64,000 bases of DNA from the NCBI GenBank assembly GCA_004194705.1, contig SADC01000025.1, positions 124,001 to 188,000 of the forward strand, written 5' to 3'. The stretch comes from Ditylenchus dipsaci. Its lineage: Eukaryota; Nematoda; Chromadorea; Rhabditida; Anguinidae. Made by a program: the position numbers and the translations under genes. The notes beneath the pieces were generated by a model. That model saw only the letters and a list, made by a program, of their open reading frames with translations, was not told where the DNA came from and searched no databases. Shown here piece by piece: positions 22,293 through 34,500 of the stretch (the first letter of the stretch is position 1; the number at the start of each line of letters is the position of its first letter).

Positions 22293-22889
22293 ACTGCAAA
22301 ACCGAGCTAATTGAAACATCTAAAAAATGCTTATCCTTTTTTTGACAGTTGACCATATTTCGGTCAGTTTAGAAATACTTTTTGGCTCCTTTTTCTAGTT
22401 TTTTGAATCCGCGTCTTTTTTACTTTTCGATGCGTTTTTTTTTAATTCAGGCGAAGCCTTAGACGCAATATAGACCAGTGCATTTTAGGACGGGCTCAAA
22501 CGAGTGGCTCAAACAGCAAAAATACCAAGCTCAAAAAGGCATGAATTCAAAAAATGGAAAAAGGGCCAAAAGCCTACGACCAAAAATACACCCAAAATAA
22601 AATTAATTGAAAAATTAATCGCCTTCAGATATTTTTTTATGAAAATATAGAGAAAAGGTAGCACACATTTTGGTGCCCATGAAAAGTTTTACGCATTTTT
22701 AAGGACTCCACTAAAATTTCAATTTTTTTATAATTAAAAATAGCTGTCATTTATTTCGTCAACGGCTTTTCCAACCAATTTCCTAACCAAATACAAATAA
22801 AAAGTAGAGACAAGAGCAAGGAGGTTAATTATAGCGCCGAGTTTTATTGGATTGTACGGGCGGTCTGAGTGCTCAAAAAGAGGACATAG
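22293..22889. other. intergenic between macoilin and minus-strand gene
   Basis: AT-rich, with no exon recognised. TTGGATTGT and CCAATAAAAC (minus-strand AATAAA-type words) near 22846 could end the minus-strand membrane-protein gene. Confidence 0.4.
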
Positions 22890-24425
22890 TCAGGCAGTGC
22901 CAATGGGTTGAAGATCATAACGCAATTGATCAAAATAAATAACACGATGAAGAATAGGCTCCAGAAGTACTAAAGCTAGAAGTATTTTAGTATAAGGATC
23001 ACAACTAATATTCGGATGTGTCAGAAATACGCGGAATTTAGACTTATTGATACAAAAACAATATACCGTATAACCTCTAATAAACGGGCACCCCCTGGAT
23101 TCAAAATCGTGTTCTTGGCATTGTGTTTTAGCCCATCTTTTATAGTTTGATCTTGGAAAAGTTACCACCCAATTGGTAGCCAATGAGATGAGCTACAAGA
23201 TGAGTGGTAATTTGCCTGAGAAAATTCTTCAAAAAATAGGTGAAAAACATAATGCCAACAACAGGATTTTGAATTAGGGGGTGCCCGTTTATTAGAGGTT
23301 ATACGGTAATTTCGAAATTTATTCAGAGTAAAATATTGATATATTTTTTCAACTGTTCAGTTTTGTTTAACACGAACGAAATTATGCAGCGAGCAAGGGT
23401 TGGAAAGCGAAAAATAAAGCTTATTTCATATACCGTCAGAAATCCATTTTGAAAAATGTGCCAAAACATAACAGGGGTATCAAGTCTAAATTCCGGATAT
23501 TTTTTACACAACCTTAAATTTAAAAAAATTTTCCAACAAAATGTTTTTGTTATAAAAAAAACTTTTAGTTACATCTTCCAATAAAATATTTAATATTAAT
23601 GGGTTATCTCGGCGCATTTTACAAATTTTCTTGTTTTATTTTTTTTTGTTTAGGCTTAGGTTAAGACGGCCTTAAAGGAGGAAGAAAAGCCATTTAGGTT
23701 TGAAGAAGTGGCCCTGGTGGTGCAGTGCGTAAGCATTTGTGTTTTTGGTTGAAAATGGTGTTACAGGTTCGATCCCACCTGGTAATATGCTACTTATTTT
23801 GGCTTGTTTGACCAGTTTTAGAAGTAATAAGACTTTTTTGACGCCAGATTCGGAACCAGCGACCCAAATTACCTCTAGAGCTGGTCAAACAAGCCAAAAA
23901 AGTAAAGTGTAACACTATTTTGCAACACTATTTTGGGCCAAAAAAATACAAACGTTTACGCACTGCGCCACGGAAGCCACTTTTTCAAACCTAAATGGCT
24001 TTTCCCCTTCTTTTAAACTCAATGAACTCCATTCTAAAGTAGGCTGCCCTAACCTGCACAAGCAACTTTAAAATTAGAAAAAAAGTCAAAAATGTTCCAC
24101 AAATAGGCCTCATAATACTATTAATATTAACATATAAAGTACCGAAGATTTTTTTCAAAATGTCAAATAAATATTTAGAATCTCCCAAAATACAAATATT
24201 AAAAATACATATGGCGCATTTTCTAGACCTTACACTGTAGAAAAGATAGATTTGCATAACTAGTGTGTTTTTGTTTGCACTTCCAATTAGACAAATCACT
24301 GGGAATAAACAGCTGACAAATAGCAAACAGAGATGTATTATCCGCAGGGGATTAAAGCCATGCACACTGTCTTTGATTGTTAGAAATGTGGCGTATGAGA
24401 TCAAGAAAAGCAATTCAACAACCAT
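22890..24425 (-). CDS. putative multi-pass membrane protein
   Basis: Not recognised as a known family. The ATG at 24425 begins a hydrophobic exon (MVVELLFLISYATFLT; LRIIHLCLLFVSCLFPVICL), which can splice near 24232 to a second exon, about 24125-24058 (YYEAYLWNIFDFFSNFKVAC). A last open segment, about 23044-22890, holds ILLALVLLEPILHRVIYF and ends at a stop before AATAAA-like words. Together they give about four membrane spans, like small tetraspan proteins. The splice phase into the last segment is not resolved, and a MITE (23064-23308) and a tRNA-derived foldback (23691-24007) lie between. It may be a real gene with repeat-filled introns or a decaying one. Confidence 0.38.
23064..23308. mobile_element. 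MITE, TACCGTATAACCTC family
   Basis: Inverted ends of about 32 bp: TACCGTATAACCTCTAATAA and its invert, followed by ACGGGCACCCCC. Relatives are at 27768-28005 and, degenerate, at 8380-8605; end fragments occur near 1575, 15080, 32022 and 35463. Confidence 0.7.
23691..24007. repeat. tRNA-derived inverted repeat
   Basis: The left arm contains a box A-like TGGTGCAGTGCGTAAGC and box B-like GGTTCGATCCCACC. The right arm is a diverged inverted copy (GCCATTTAGGTTTGAA and GGCGCAGTGCGTAAAC when reversed). This suggests two tRNA-related SINE copies head to head, or a foldback built on one. No cloverleaf with a paired acceptor stem is visible. Confidence 0.5.
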
Positions 24426-24830
24426 GTAGTAGTTAGAAAAAGTCTTAAATTATTTAACTTTTACACACCCCTTTGTGCCAATAACAAACCTGACAGCTGT
24501 GCTTACCAAATGGCATTTTTTATTGATAAATATACAAATAAATAAAATACTTTTGTTACGCAAGAGCTGTCTGGTAAACACTAATAAACATAAAAAATAA
24601 GAACAATATTTGTTTTTGCTGACCAGAAGATGGGTATCATCAAGTGTCCCGATAAGCGTTTCGAAAATTTAAGCTGCTTACTATTTGCCTAAGAATAAAA
24701 AAATGTAAAGTGGAAGCTAGCCTAAATTTATTAATGTTTGAAATTTAAAAATTCTCTTTGCGATTTATAAAATGCCTGATATAACGACTCTCTTAGACTG
24801 CCCATATATTGTAAAAAGATTGTAGTGTAG

Positions 24831-25262
24831 TCAAAACTCGATACAACGAATATTTAGGGTTGGAAGTTCGTTCCCACCTAGGGTCCGACACTTTTTTACC
24901 TTCATTTTTTCAAAAATTTGCCAGTTCTGTTTTGATAGTTTTGTCCCAAATATCGCAAGGATTCTGATTTTGCCAATCATTTTTCGGAAATAGAAATTTT
25001 TTCTCACTAAATAAGCAAAAACCCGATTTAACGAATTTCGAGTTAACGAAAAACCTCTTTTTTATCGAGTTTTTGATTTTTTAAAAGAAAACAATTTGAA
25101 TTTCCAAAAAATGATCGGCGAAATCGGAATCCTTGTAATATCTGGGACCAGACTGTAAAAACAGAACTGGCAAAAGTTTGAAAAAAGGGGGTGTAAAAAA
25201 GGTTTCGAACGCGATAACTTGGTCGGTCCCTTGAATTTCGTTAAATCGAGTTTCAACTGTAG
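24831..25262. mobile_element. foldback MITE related to 221-650
   Basis: Inverted arms share TCCGACACTTTTTT, ATATCGCAAGGATTC and GATTTTGCCAATCATTTTT with the 221-650 element. The ends read GTCAAAACTCGATACAACGA and TCGAGTTTCAACTGTAG. It is more diverged than the first copy. Confidence 0.6.
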
Positions 25263-25559
25263 TTACCATTTCTCTTTGTTTTTATGCTTCCAATCCGACT
25301 TTCGTAGTTGATTTACCCTGGTTGAAGGACGCTAAATATGAAAAATATTTTTGAATGCTATCATTCATAGTATTTGTCACTTTTTAGATCAATAATTTAC
25401 ACGAAATATTTTTTTAAATTGACATGTAATGCGATGCAATAAAAAAGTGAGGACCAGCAGTGATTTTCAAGTTAGGACGCTAAAAGTCGCGTGTCCCGTA
25501 TTTGTTATACGTTTTCGCTGTGATATTAAAAGTATTTGTATATGCGTCATAGCGGGAAA

Positions 25560-26500
25560 CAGTAAATTTGCCCACAGGTCGATTCGTCCACGGTAAATTC
25601 GCCCACAGGTAAATTTGCCCACAAATTTTTTGAGTTTTTTTCTGAGGTACAAAATAGCCATGCTATCCAAACCGAAATTGCGTGCTGAAAACGGTTTGTG
25701 AAGACCAAAATCATGTTTTGACTAATCTACAAGTTTGAAGAGTTGTTCTGAATAGGCATGCAAATTATGCTATCTTTATTAAAAGTAGGTGCCTGAAACT
25801 ATTTGTGAAGAGAAAAACCTGGTTTTGACTGATTAACACGTTCGAAACAAATGGAGTCCCCCGTCATGAAGATGGACGTTTAACTTTCAACTTTCAATAA
25901 CGTACTCAGGCCACCATTATATAAGATAAAAGTGTTTTTCTGCTTAATCACAATGATTACCCAAACTTTGCGATCGACCCTTGACTGAGTACTAGAGTTG
26001 GCACGGAATTCCGATCCTTTTTTAGATTCCGGCTCCGGTCGCGAAAAAATATGTAATTCCGGTTTCGATTTTCACAAAACTAAAATTCCTGTTCTGGTCC
26101 AAATATCAATTCCGAGCCCAACTGTATCATGATTTTGCTCTTGGTCGGCTAATTTTGAACACGTATTTTCAACTTTTGAACAAAATTTTCGTGTTAAATA
26201 TCAATATATACAAAAATCGTGTGAACCGGCAGCGATTTTTCGCAAAAACTTTTTTTTCGACTCCGTTTTTTGTTTTGATAAAAGTGAAATTCCGGTTCCG
26301 ATTGTGGTTTCTAGGAAAATCAAATTCCGGTTCCGGTCAAAAATCGATTTCGGGCCAACTCTACTGGGTACCTTTCTAGAGTATTCCAGTTCCTGATTAG
26401 TCAAAACAGATTTTGGTCTTCACAAACCGTTTTCAGCACGCAATTCCGGTTTGGATAGGATGGTTACTTTGTACCTAAGAAATAAAAAAATTGAATAACT
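25560..26500. mobile_element. tandem array plus foldback with nested element
   Basis: The array at 25560-25624 repeats a GGTAAATTCGCCCACA unit, close in style to the GGTGAATTCATCCAC ends of the MULE at 59420-60417. Next to it, inverted arms about 25640-25735 and 26390-26490 share AAACCGTTTTCAGCACGCAA. Inside lies a third inverted repeat, about 25994-26365, ends TAGAGTTGGC/GCCAACTCTA. No target duplication was settled. Confidence 0.5.
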
Positions 26501-27146
26501 TTGACTGGATCAGGTTGTTTAACCGGGCGGAACCCGAAGATTGTCGTTTAATTTTTGGATGGCTGAGCCTTTGGCTCGAAGAAACAGACTGGAAAAGAGG
26601 GATCCTTTTCGGCCAAATAGGGGTATATCATAGTAGCGTCAAACTTTCTTTTCTATAGGTGAACTTCGAATTCGGACACTAGATTCATGTTCAACGTGGT
26701 TGATTTGCTAATAAAACTGTAACACAGCCCACTGAGATTCGAGTTTTAGTGAAATATCGAAAAATTGCGCGAAATTCAAATTTTTGAAACCAGACACTTT
26801 TGAAGTACCTAAGTACGTTTTATATAGATGTTTTTCTGCTGCTTATGCAGGGCTTGTTTCTAAAAAACTCCCTGATCATAGGGCTTCCGAATAAGCCATC
26901 ATTTGCCCATGAAACATTCAAAATTTGAGAAGTTGAGTTGTTGGAAAGACTTAAATTGAATAAAGTTAATGTTGGGGTAGATATTCTAGAGCAAACATGG
27001 TGAATCATCACCTAGACTGCAAGTTCGAACTCAGCGTTTTTGTGGAAAGCATTTTTGTTAAAAATTTTGACCCTCAAAAATTTCGATGTCGATTTCACTC
27101 AAAAAAAGATTTTGAAAATCTTGGCGTTTTGTTGATTTTTAATTAG

Positions 27147-27290
27147 AGACGGAAACAGGACGGGGTCCCGCACGGGATCCTGTCCGTCCCGCACGATTTT
27201 CGGCTAAAATCCCGTCCCGCAATCCCACTCGCACCATTTTGGAGTCCCGTAATCCCGTCCCGTTTTTCGACTCAATCCCGCATGCCATTT
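27147..27290. repeat. solo gggatcccg-type end array
   Basis: Begins AGAGACGGAAACAGGACGGG, the same end as the elements at 2626 and 47902, followed by CCCGTCCCGC/AATCCCG units. No partner end is seen nearby, so this is probably a truncated copy. Confidence 0.5.
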
Positions 27291-27767
27291 TGTTATTTTA
27301 CAGAAAATTTTTGTTACAAAATGGAACGTTTTTTCTGTTCATTTATTGCTTGTTTTTAGATGAGTGCAATATGAAAATCAGTCAAATTCTTCCTTAAAAA
27401 TTCTTCAGATGATTCAGTGTAGTTTGATAGCTCGAAAGAAATCTGAAACCTCGGGCTACATGATAGCTTTAAAATTTTTGAAAAAAAGAAAAAATTAAGA
27501 AAAAAGTTCAATTTAAAATTAGGGGGCATTTTTCAGCGAATTAGGGGGAATTTTTCAGTAATTAGGGGCGAAATTAAATACTACCCTCGGAAAATTCGAT
27601 GTTTGAATATTTATCGTCTCGAGAAGAATTTAAAACTGACAGTGATTTTGAGAATATAAGATTCGAAATCTGTTTCCAGATTCTGAATCTGCATGAAAAA
27701 TTAATCAAAACTACACAAAAGCTCTGCTCAACCATTGGAGTGTTAAATAAAGAGTTTTTATACTTAC

Positions 27768-28005
27768 CGTATTCTCTCTTATAGAACCACACCCCTTGGT
27801 TCAAAATCGTGTTTGTGGCATTGCGTTTTTGACCCACTTTTTGAAGACTGTTTTCGTGCGAATTTACACCAATTTTGTAGCCAGTGAGATGAGCTACAAA
27901 ATGAAGAGTGACTTGCAAAAGAGAAGTTTTCAAAAAGCGGGTCAAAAACATGCCAAAAACACGATTTTAAATTAGGGGGGGTGGTTTTATTAGAGAGAAT
28001 ACGGT
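27768..28005. mobile_element. MITE, TACCGTATTCTCTC family
   Basis: Ends TACCGTATTCTCTCTTATAG and GAGAGAATACGGTA. The arms include TTCAAAATCGTGTTTGTGG and its mirror. Same family as 23064-23308. Confidence 0.65.
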
Positions 28006-28538
28006 ATCACCTTACTTTTAACTATTGCGTTTTATTCCGATAAATTTTAATATAATATTTAAAATATTTTTTTGCAAACTAAGTGTATACAGTTGCAGAC
28101 CACATACTCCTTTTTACTCCAGAAAGTTTTGCATTTGAATAAATTCAGCTTACTGGAATAAACATCACATTATCGTATTTTCAATTTAATTTTTATTTAT
28201 TTATTTAGCCGGTTTTCATCATCATTTCTTAGGGTATTTTTGAAAGTCTTTCATTTAAAATTGCAGAAATGAAATAAATTATTTTAGTTTTATTTTTCAT
28301 TTCTATGAAGTTAATATATTTTTTCGATTGTTAAAACGTGCAGGAAAATTCACATAGTGTTGTTTAACTATTAAAAATTTTAGAACTTTTCTGGTAATAA
28401 TGATGCCTATATTTTGTTACTTTGTGCTATAGTTCATTTAAGTTATGCCAAACATCCTATTTGTGTAGGAAGTAAGGAGCGAGCTTTGCAAAGTATACCT
28501 TCAATTTTTTCAGCATACTTTAAGATATATAAATTTAG

Positions 28539-31500
28539 TGTGTGATAAAAAACATATATGCAATACTAAAAAATCTGGCAACTGGATGTGCGAAATTCAT
28601 GACGGACAAGGGTGGTGCTGTAAGTTTTATAATTTATGAGATTTATACACAAAGTTTTTAACAAATACTTTGAAAAATCTTTAAATTCGCAAAATTTCCT
28701 TAGTCTTGAACAAGTATAGTCCTGTCTAGGGTTGTCGACCTGTCGAAATTTTTGACGCGTCGAGTCGAAGGTCGAAAGTCGAGAATTTCTCGACTTTCGA
28801 CGTAAAAAGTCGAAATCGACGCGTCGAGTCTACAACCCTTTCCTTGTCAAAAGTAATGTACAGTCAAACCTCGGTTATCTTCTACCTTGGGACTGACATT
28901 AGAGTGGCGCATGACTAGCGTGTCAAGCCAAGGCAGATATCTTCAGCCGGCTGAGACTGAGGCCGACGGCTGAGGTAAAATTTGTTTCCCGGCTAAGGCT
29001 AAGAAAAAATTTTTGGAAGTCAGCTGGCTGAAATTTTTTTGGTCTTTTTGTCATTTTTTTTATTTTTCTGACAATTTTGAAGTGTTTAGTTAATAAAAAA
29101 AATTCCACGGTGAAATTTTATTCCAGGCTATTGCTAATTGTTAAATTTAAGTTAACCGACTTAGCTTGAACTCAGCCATCAGTTGGCTGAGGCTAACGGC
29201 TGAATCCAATCTCTAGAACCGAAATTGTTGAATAAAAAATTGTCTCATTGTGTCCAGCAAAAAAATTAGCTAAATGTGGACCGCAGCACCAAACTTGTGA
29301 AATCCAGCGCCAAAATTTGTTATTTTACGCAAAAAAAATTTAAAAAAGCAAAACAAAAAGTTATGTGCTAACAAATTAGGTTTTTACACCAAGATTTGAA
29401 AAGATGCTGAAATTTTTTTGTATTCGATTTAGTTATTTAGTGCCGTAATTCAATTATAACAAAATTGAATTACGAATCAAATTTCGACAAATATTTACGA
29501 ATAAAATTCGAAATTAAAACCGTAAATTTTTGAATTATTGCGACCTGAATTGCTGCGGATTTAAATTTTGCAAACTTCAGCTTATTCCCATTTTCGCAAG
29601 TGATCATAATTCTTAAAAGTATAAATTATTCCGAAATAAAATTGCGGAATCTCGAAGATTTTAAATTACCAAAGAAATGTTAAAAGGGCATGCCCGTGCC
29701 CAACACGGAGAAAAGGCGGGGACCACCACTTTTTTTCTCTCGATCATTTTTTACATTCGTTTTCATCCAGATTTTTAAGTTTTCTGTCTAGTTTTTAAAA
29801 GTAGTATAGGGTCATAAATATTAGATTTGACGCAAAACGAGTGAGAAATGGAAGGATAAAAAAAATTTGCTGGTCCCCGCCTTAATTTTTTGAGACGCAC
29901 GGGCATGCCCCTTTAAAGGGGCATGCCCGTGCGTTTTCAAAAAATTAGAAATAACGAATTTTTTAATCGTTCCATTTTCCGTCTTTATACATCAAATCTA
30001 AAATTGATGATCTTACACTACTTTGACAACTAAGCAGAAAACTGAAAAAACCTAATTGAGCAGGCAAGTGTAAGCTTGTTTAGAAAAAAAGAACTGCTGG
30101 TCTCCACCAAAACGTGAAACCCACAGGCATGCCCCTTCAATTATATTAGGCCTATTTTCCCAATAAGACTTTTTTGTTAAGGCGAAAAGACTTCAGAAGA
30201 AGAAGATCCAGTAGGGAAAGATCAAACTGAAGAAACAAGTGCTGATTTGGAAACAGCTCCAAAGCCTGGACAATTGATGTGCAATCACCCTCATGTTATT
30301 CACTATACGCCACAACATCGTATGCTTAATTTCCTGAAAATCGGGTCATCGGTAGCCCGTGGTTGGGTCTTGCTCAACCTGATTATTAGCCTAACACCAA
30401 GATAGACCAAGACTATCTTAAAGAAGCATGGTCACCTGTTTTTGAATTTGTCCCCGCCAATTCAAAAAAATTTCCGAATCATTGAACTTTTGTACGGATT
30501 TTTCAACTTGGTTTCTAACAAAACAAGGTTTAGAATTTAATTTCAGGTACAGTTTTGTCAGAAACCAGGCTGAAAAATCTGTATAGAAGTTCAATGATTC
30601 GGAAAAAATTTTTGAATTGGCGGGGACAAAATTTGTAACAGGTGACCACGCCCCTTTAAGTCAAGTCTCGTCATCCTGCGTCAAAAGCACGCTATTTTAT
30701 AAAACAACTGGCTAATTTTCTTACACACACTTTTATTAAACTTAAGTGTAAAAAACTTAAAATATTGGATTGGACATTAATTATTGTCGCATTATTAAAA
30801 ATGGTTGTTTTTATAAAAGCGTTCTAATCTTTTTTCAATACGTCATACACTATTCGATAGCTTTTTCCTGGCCTTTCTAACGAGCCATCATTTGTTTATA
30901 ATCGTAAGTAAAGAGTATCCCGACGTTGGTGTGCAGGTGGTACTACCACCGTGGTAGTACCCACATGCAGGTTATTCTTTAAAAGAATGAGCTGCAAAAA
31001 TAGGAAGCTTATGGAAGAAGATTAATCACTTTAAGTGATTAAAGGTATGAATAAGCGTTTTGCGTTTTCACAACATCTCAACAACATAGCACTATGATGT
31101 AGTGCAGCTCAAGAGTTACTGAACCAATGTTACAGATTTTTAAAATTTAAAATATACGTGTTGAGACATGGCCTTTTGAAAAAAAATCAATTTCTTGAAA
31201 CAATGACCAAAATCTGAAAAATTTGGAAGAACTTGGGCTTTTTGGGTATTTTCAAAAAATTGGTTTTTTCCAGAATTCTATATCACAACACATCTTAAAA
31301 CTCATCTTGTAACATGGATTTCGTAGCTATCAAGCTGCCCTACAACATGGTGCTAAGATTTTGCTTAAGCGCTAAACTCTGCATTTAACTTTTGACCAGT
31401 TAAAGTGATGAAAATTTTTGCATGTACCCCCCTAAACCACCCAGTTTTGCACCTCATTTCTTTTAAATACTGATATCCTCAGTGTCAGTCGTTAATAAAC

Positions 31501-34500
31501 AAATGATAGCTCATTAGAGATGTGAAAAAGGGCTGTCGAACAGTGTATAACGCATCAAAAAATGATTTGAACGTGTTTATAAAAAAAACCATTTCTAAAA
31601 ATGCGACAATAATTATTGCTCAACCGAATATTTTAAAAAAGTAGGGTTGAGAAATACCCCGTTTTATTTTATATTCAATTTAGTATGTCAAGAAGGAAAG
31701 TGCAAACTGCATAAGCTACACAATGATGAACATTGGGGCTGTGAAAATCACAAAGGACATGACTACTGTTGTAATCTACAATTATGCTTGAAAAACTATG
31801 TTTTTGCCACCATCACTAATTTTAGGCCCAGCATCACCACCAAACTTTTTTAAAGGCGTTGGAAACGGTAAAAAGTGCAAATTCCCTCACAAAGTAGCTA
31901 TGGAAGCCAAACACTGTAATTTAGATTTCTTTATACTACTATAAATGGTCGTCCAAAATGACTTGGACAAAATTTCAGCTCACATTTCATAAAACGCATT
32001 TGTTTCAAAAAACCAAATACCGTATTTCTTCTAATAATTCCGACCGCCCCCCCCCCCGGGAGTTATTAGAAGATGTCCCGAAAATCAGAATTCGATGAGT
32101 TCGATCTCGAGATTTTTCTGAAAAATGGCTTGTTTTTTTCTTTTAGTCACAGCAGCAAGTATAGTAGCGATTTTTCCTAAGTGATAACACCAAAACGTAT
32201 TTGTCTTCATCTAGTTTCTTGTTTGTTGCATTGTATTGTTTGTTGCAACATCTCTTTAAAATTCAGCACAAAAAGGTGAAAGTTTGAATCAAATCATTTT
32301 TACGAATTGCTTTATATTTCGAGACGTCTCTGCTAGTTTGTGCAAAGATGTCGCAACAAACAATACGCCGTTAGAAACCAGAAGAGCAGGGCTACGTAAT
32401 GGTGTCATCACTTTAAAAAAATGGCAAGTATACATGCTGCTGTGACTAAAAGAAAATAACAAGGCACCTTTCAGCCAAAAACAAGGCACTTTTCATCCAG
32501 AACAAGGCAGATATAAGATTTATCCTTATTAGAGACCCGAGAGTTATTAGAAGATGGTACATGGTACATAGATACATGGTACATATTAGATGGTACATAG
32601 AAATATAGAGCTAATCCTCCTCGAAGGCTATATTCACTTGTTATTTTGCTTAAATAAATAGCCATCGCTGGCCACATACAGTTACGACTGCATAGTCGAT
32701 CAGGAAATCGGTAATTGTATTTTGGATGAATGTTCTCCCATACAAGGTCGCTATCAGCAAAAGTTTACTTTCGGAAACGCTATTTTCATTTGAAAACGTG
32801 TTCAAAGCCTCACAATTGGCTATTTTAACAGGAGCACGCCTAACCGGTACAAGCGTGCATACTGGTGCAGTTTTTCACCTAGATCATTTTCGTATATAAA
32901 ACTATGGGTGTTTGGATGTGGTGAAGTGACCTAATACCCTGTTTCCAGCACGCTACCAATTCGAGGAAAGTGGATTTTCTGACCTGTCAAATTTGACTTA
33001 TGTTAAATTTTCGTGCCGATTTTGCCTTATCTTGTAGCTCTTGAATTTCTCTTCAAATATTGACCAGGCATTGAGCAGTTATACATAGGTGCGACATGCT
33101 CTTGAGCGACTCTAAGTGGAAATTTGACAGGTCAGAAAATGGTGGTTTTGTGAGTTGGACGCTGGTTGTCTCACTTTTTGCAAACAGATTGCAGTTCACA
33201 TATACTCATTCGGAAGAGCATATTGCAGCAGTCATTTTGACATATTACAGTCATAGATGTGGTCTGAAGATGAGTAGTGTCAGCCTCCCGGGAGATGATC
33301 CACTCTCCTTGGGCATTAGGTCACTTCACCACATCCGAACACCCGTACTCCTATTTATGAAAATGATCTAAGTGAAATTCTGCACTAGAAACAACGGTTG
33401 TTACGTTCAGTCTTTCTCGCGTTAATCAGAGTATGTATAAAAGAGTATAAAAATTCCATTAATTATATTCAAAATACGATAGCCGACACCCTAGATCGAC
33501 GGCGTAACTGTATTGCGGCCAACGGTGGCTATTTTTTAAATTAACACGCCCACGGCCGGTGGTGAGTTTTGTTGATTCTGGCGAAAAATTTAACGCTGAA
33601 CACGATGATGCAATCAGTTTTTAAAAAAAGGCGGTTCTGGGGTTTTGTCGCCAAGTTAAAAAAGCGCAGTTTTCGAAAATGAGTTACTGCATATAAATGA
33701 CTCTAACGCAGCTTGGCAGGTGTATTAGCGAATAATTTATAGCTCATTAGAACCGCGAGGAGATGAGCTTTTGAATGTGCCATTACATTGATGCACTTTG
33801 TTTGAAAATTAAAATTAATTTAATAAAAAAACTGAAAATATTCATTTAAAAAACCAGACTTTTTTTACGTTTGGGCAGTGATCTTTTGTCCAGCAGGGGT
33901 GTGTCAAAATATGAACACAGAATCTGAGCTGAAAATGACCTTAAATGTTGGCGGTATTTTTAATTTTTTTAAATTTTTAGCAAAAAACTTTGGTTTCACA
34001 CGAAAAACCGGAGATTCTGACATCGGATTCGTGATCAGCGTACCCAATTTGCTTACAAAACTATTCTTAAAATGCTAAATTGAATGTCATATTTTTAATT
34101 CCTCTCGAGAAACATTTGAATTACAAAGTATTAAGCTTTTTGAATGTTTTTTGTCTCGAGAGGAATTCAAAATATGCCTTTTTTAAAAACTGATTTCATC
34201 ATCGTGTTCAGCGCTAAATTTTGCGCCAGAATCAACAAAACTCACCACCGGCCGTTCGCATGTTAAAGCAACAAGTGAGTATACCCTTCAAGTGACTAAG
34301 ATAAGCGCTACCTCCCAATGTCTTTGGTTTTTATAGTGAACTCAAACCGTCCTTTTTTACCAGTGTCTTAAAATATTTTTAACCCTAGGAAGACCACGTT
34401 AAAAATGTCGTTCGTGACCACGTTGACCACATTGTGGTCATATTTCATAAATTCAATTCTGAAATCATGATGGGTTACACAGTTAGATACATACTGTCGA

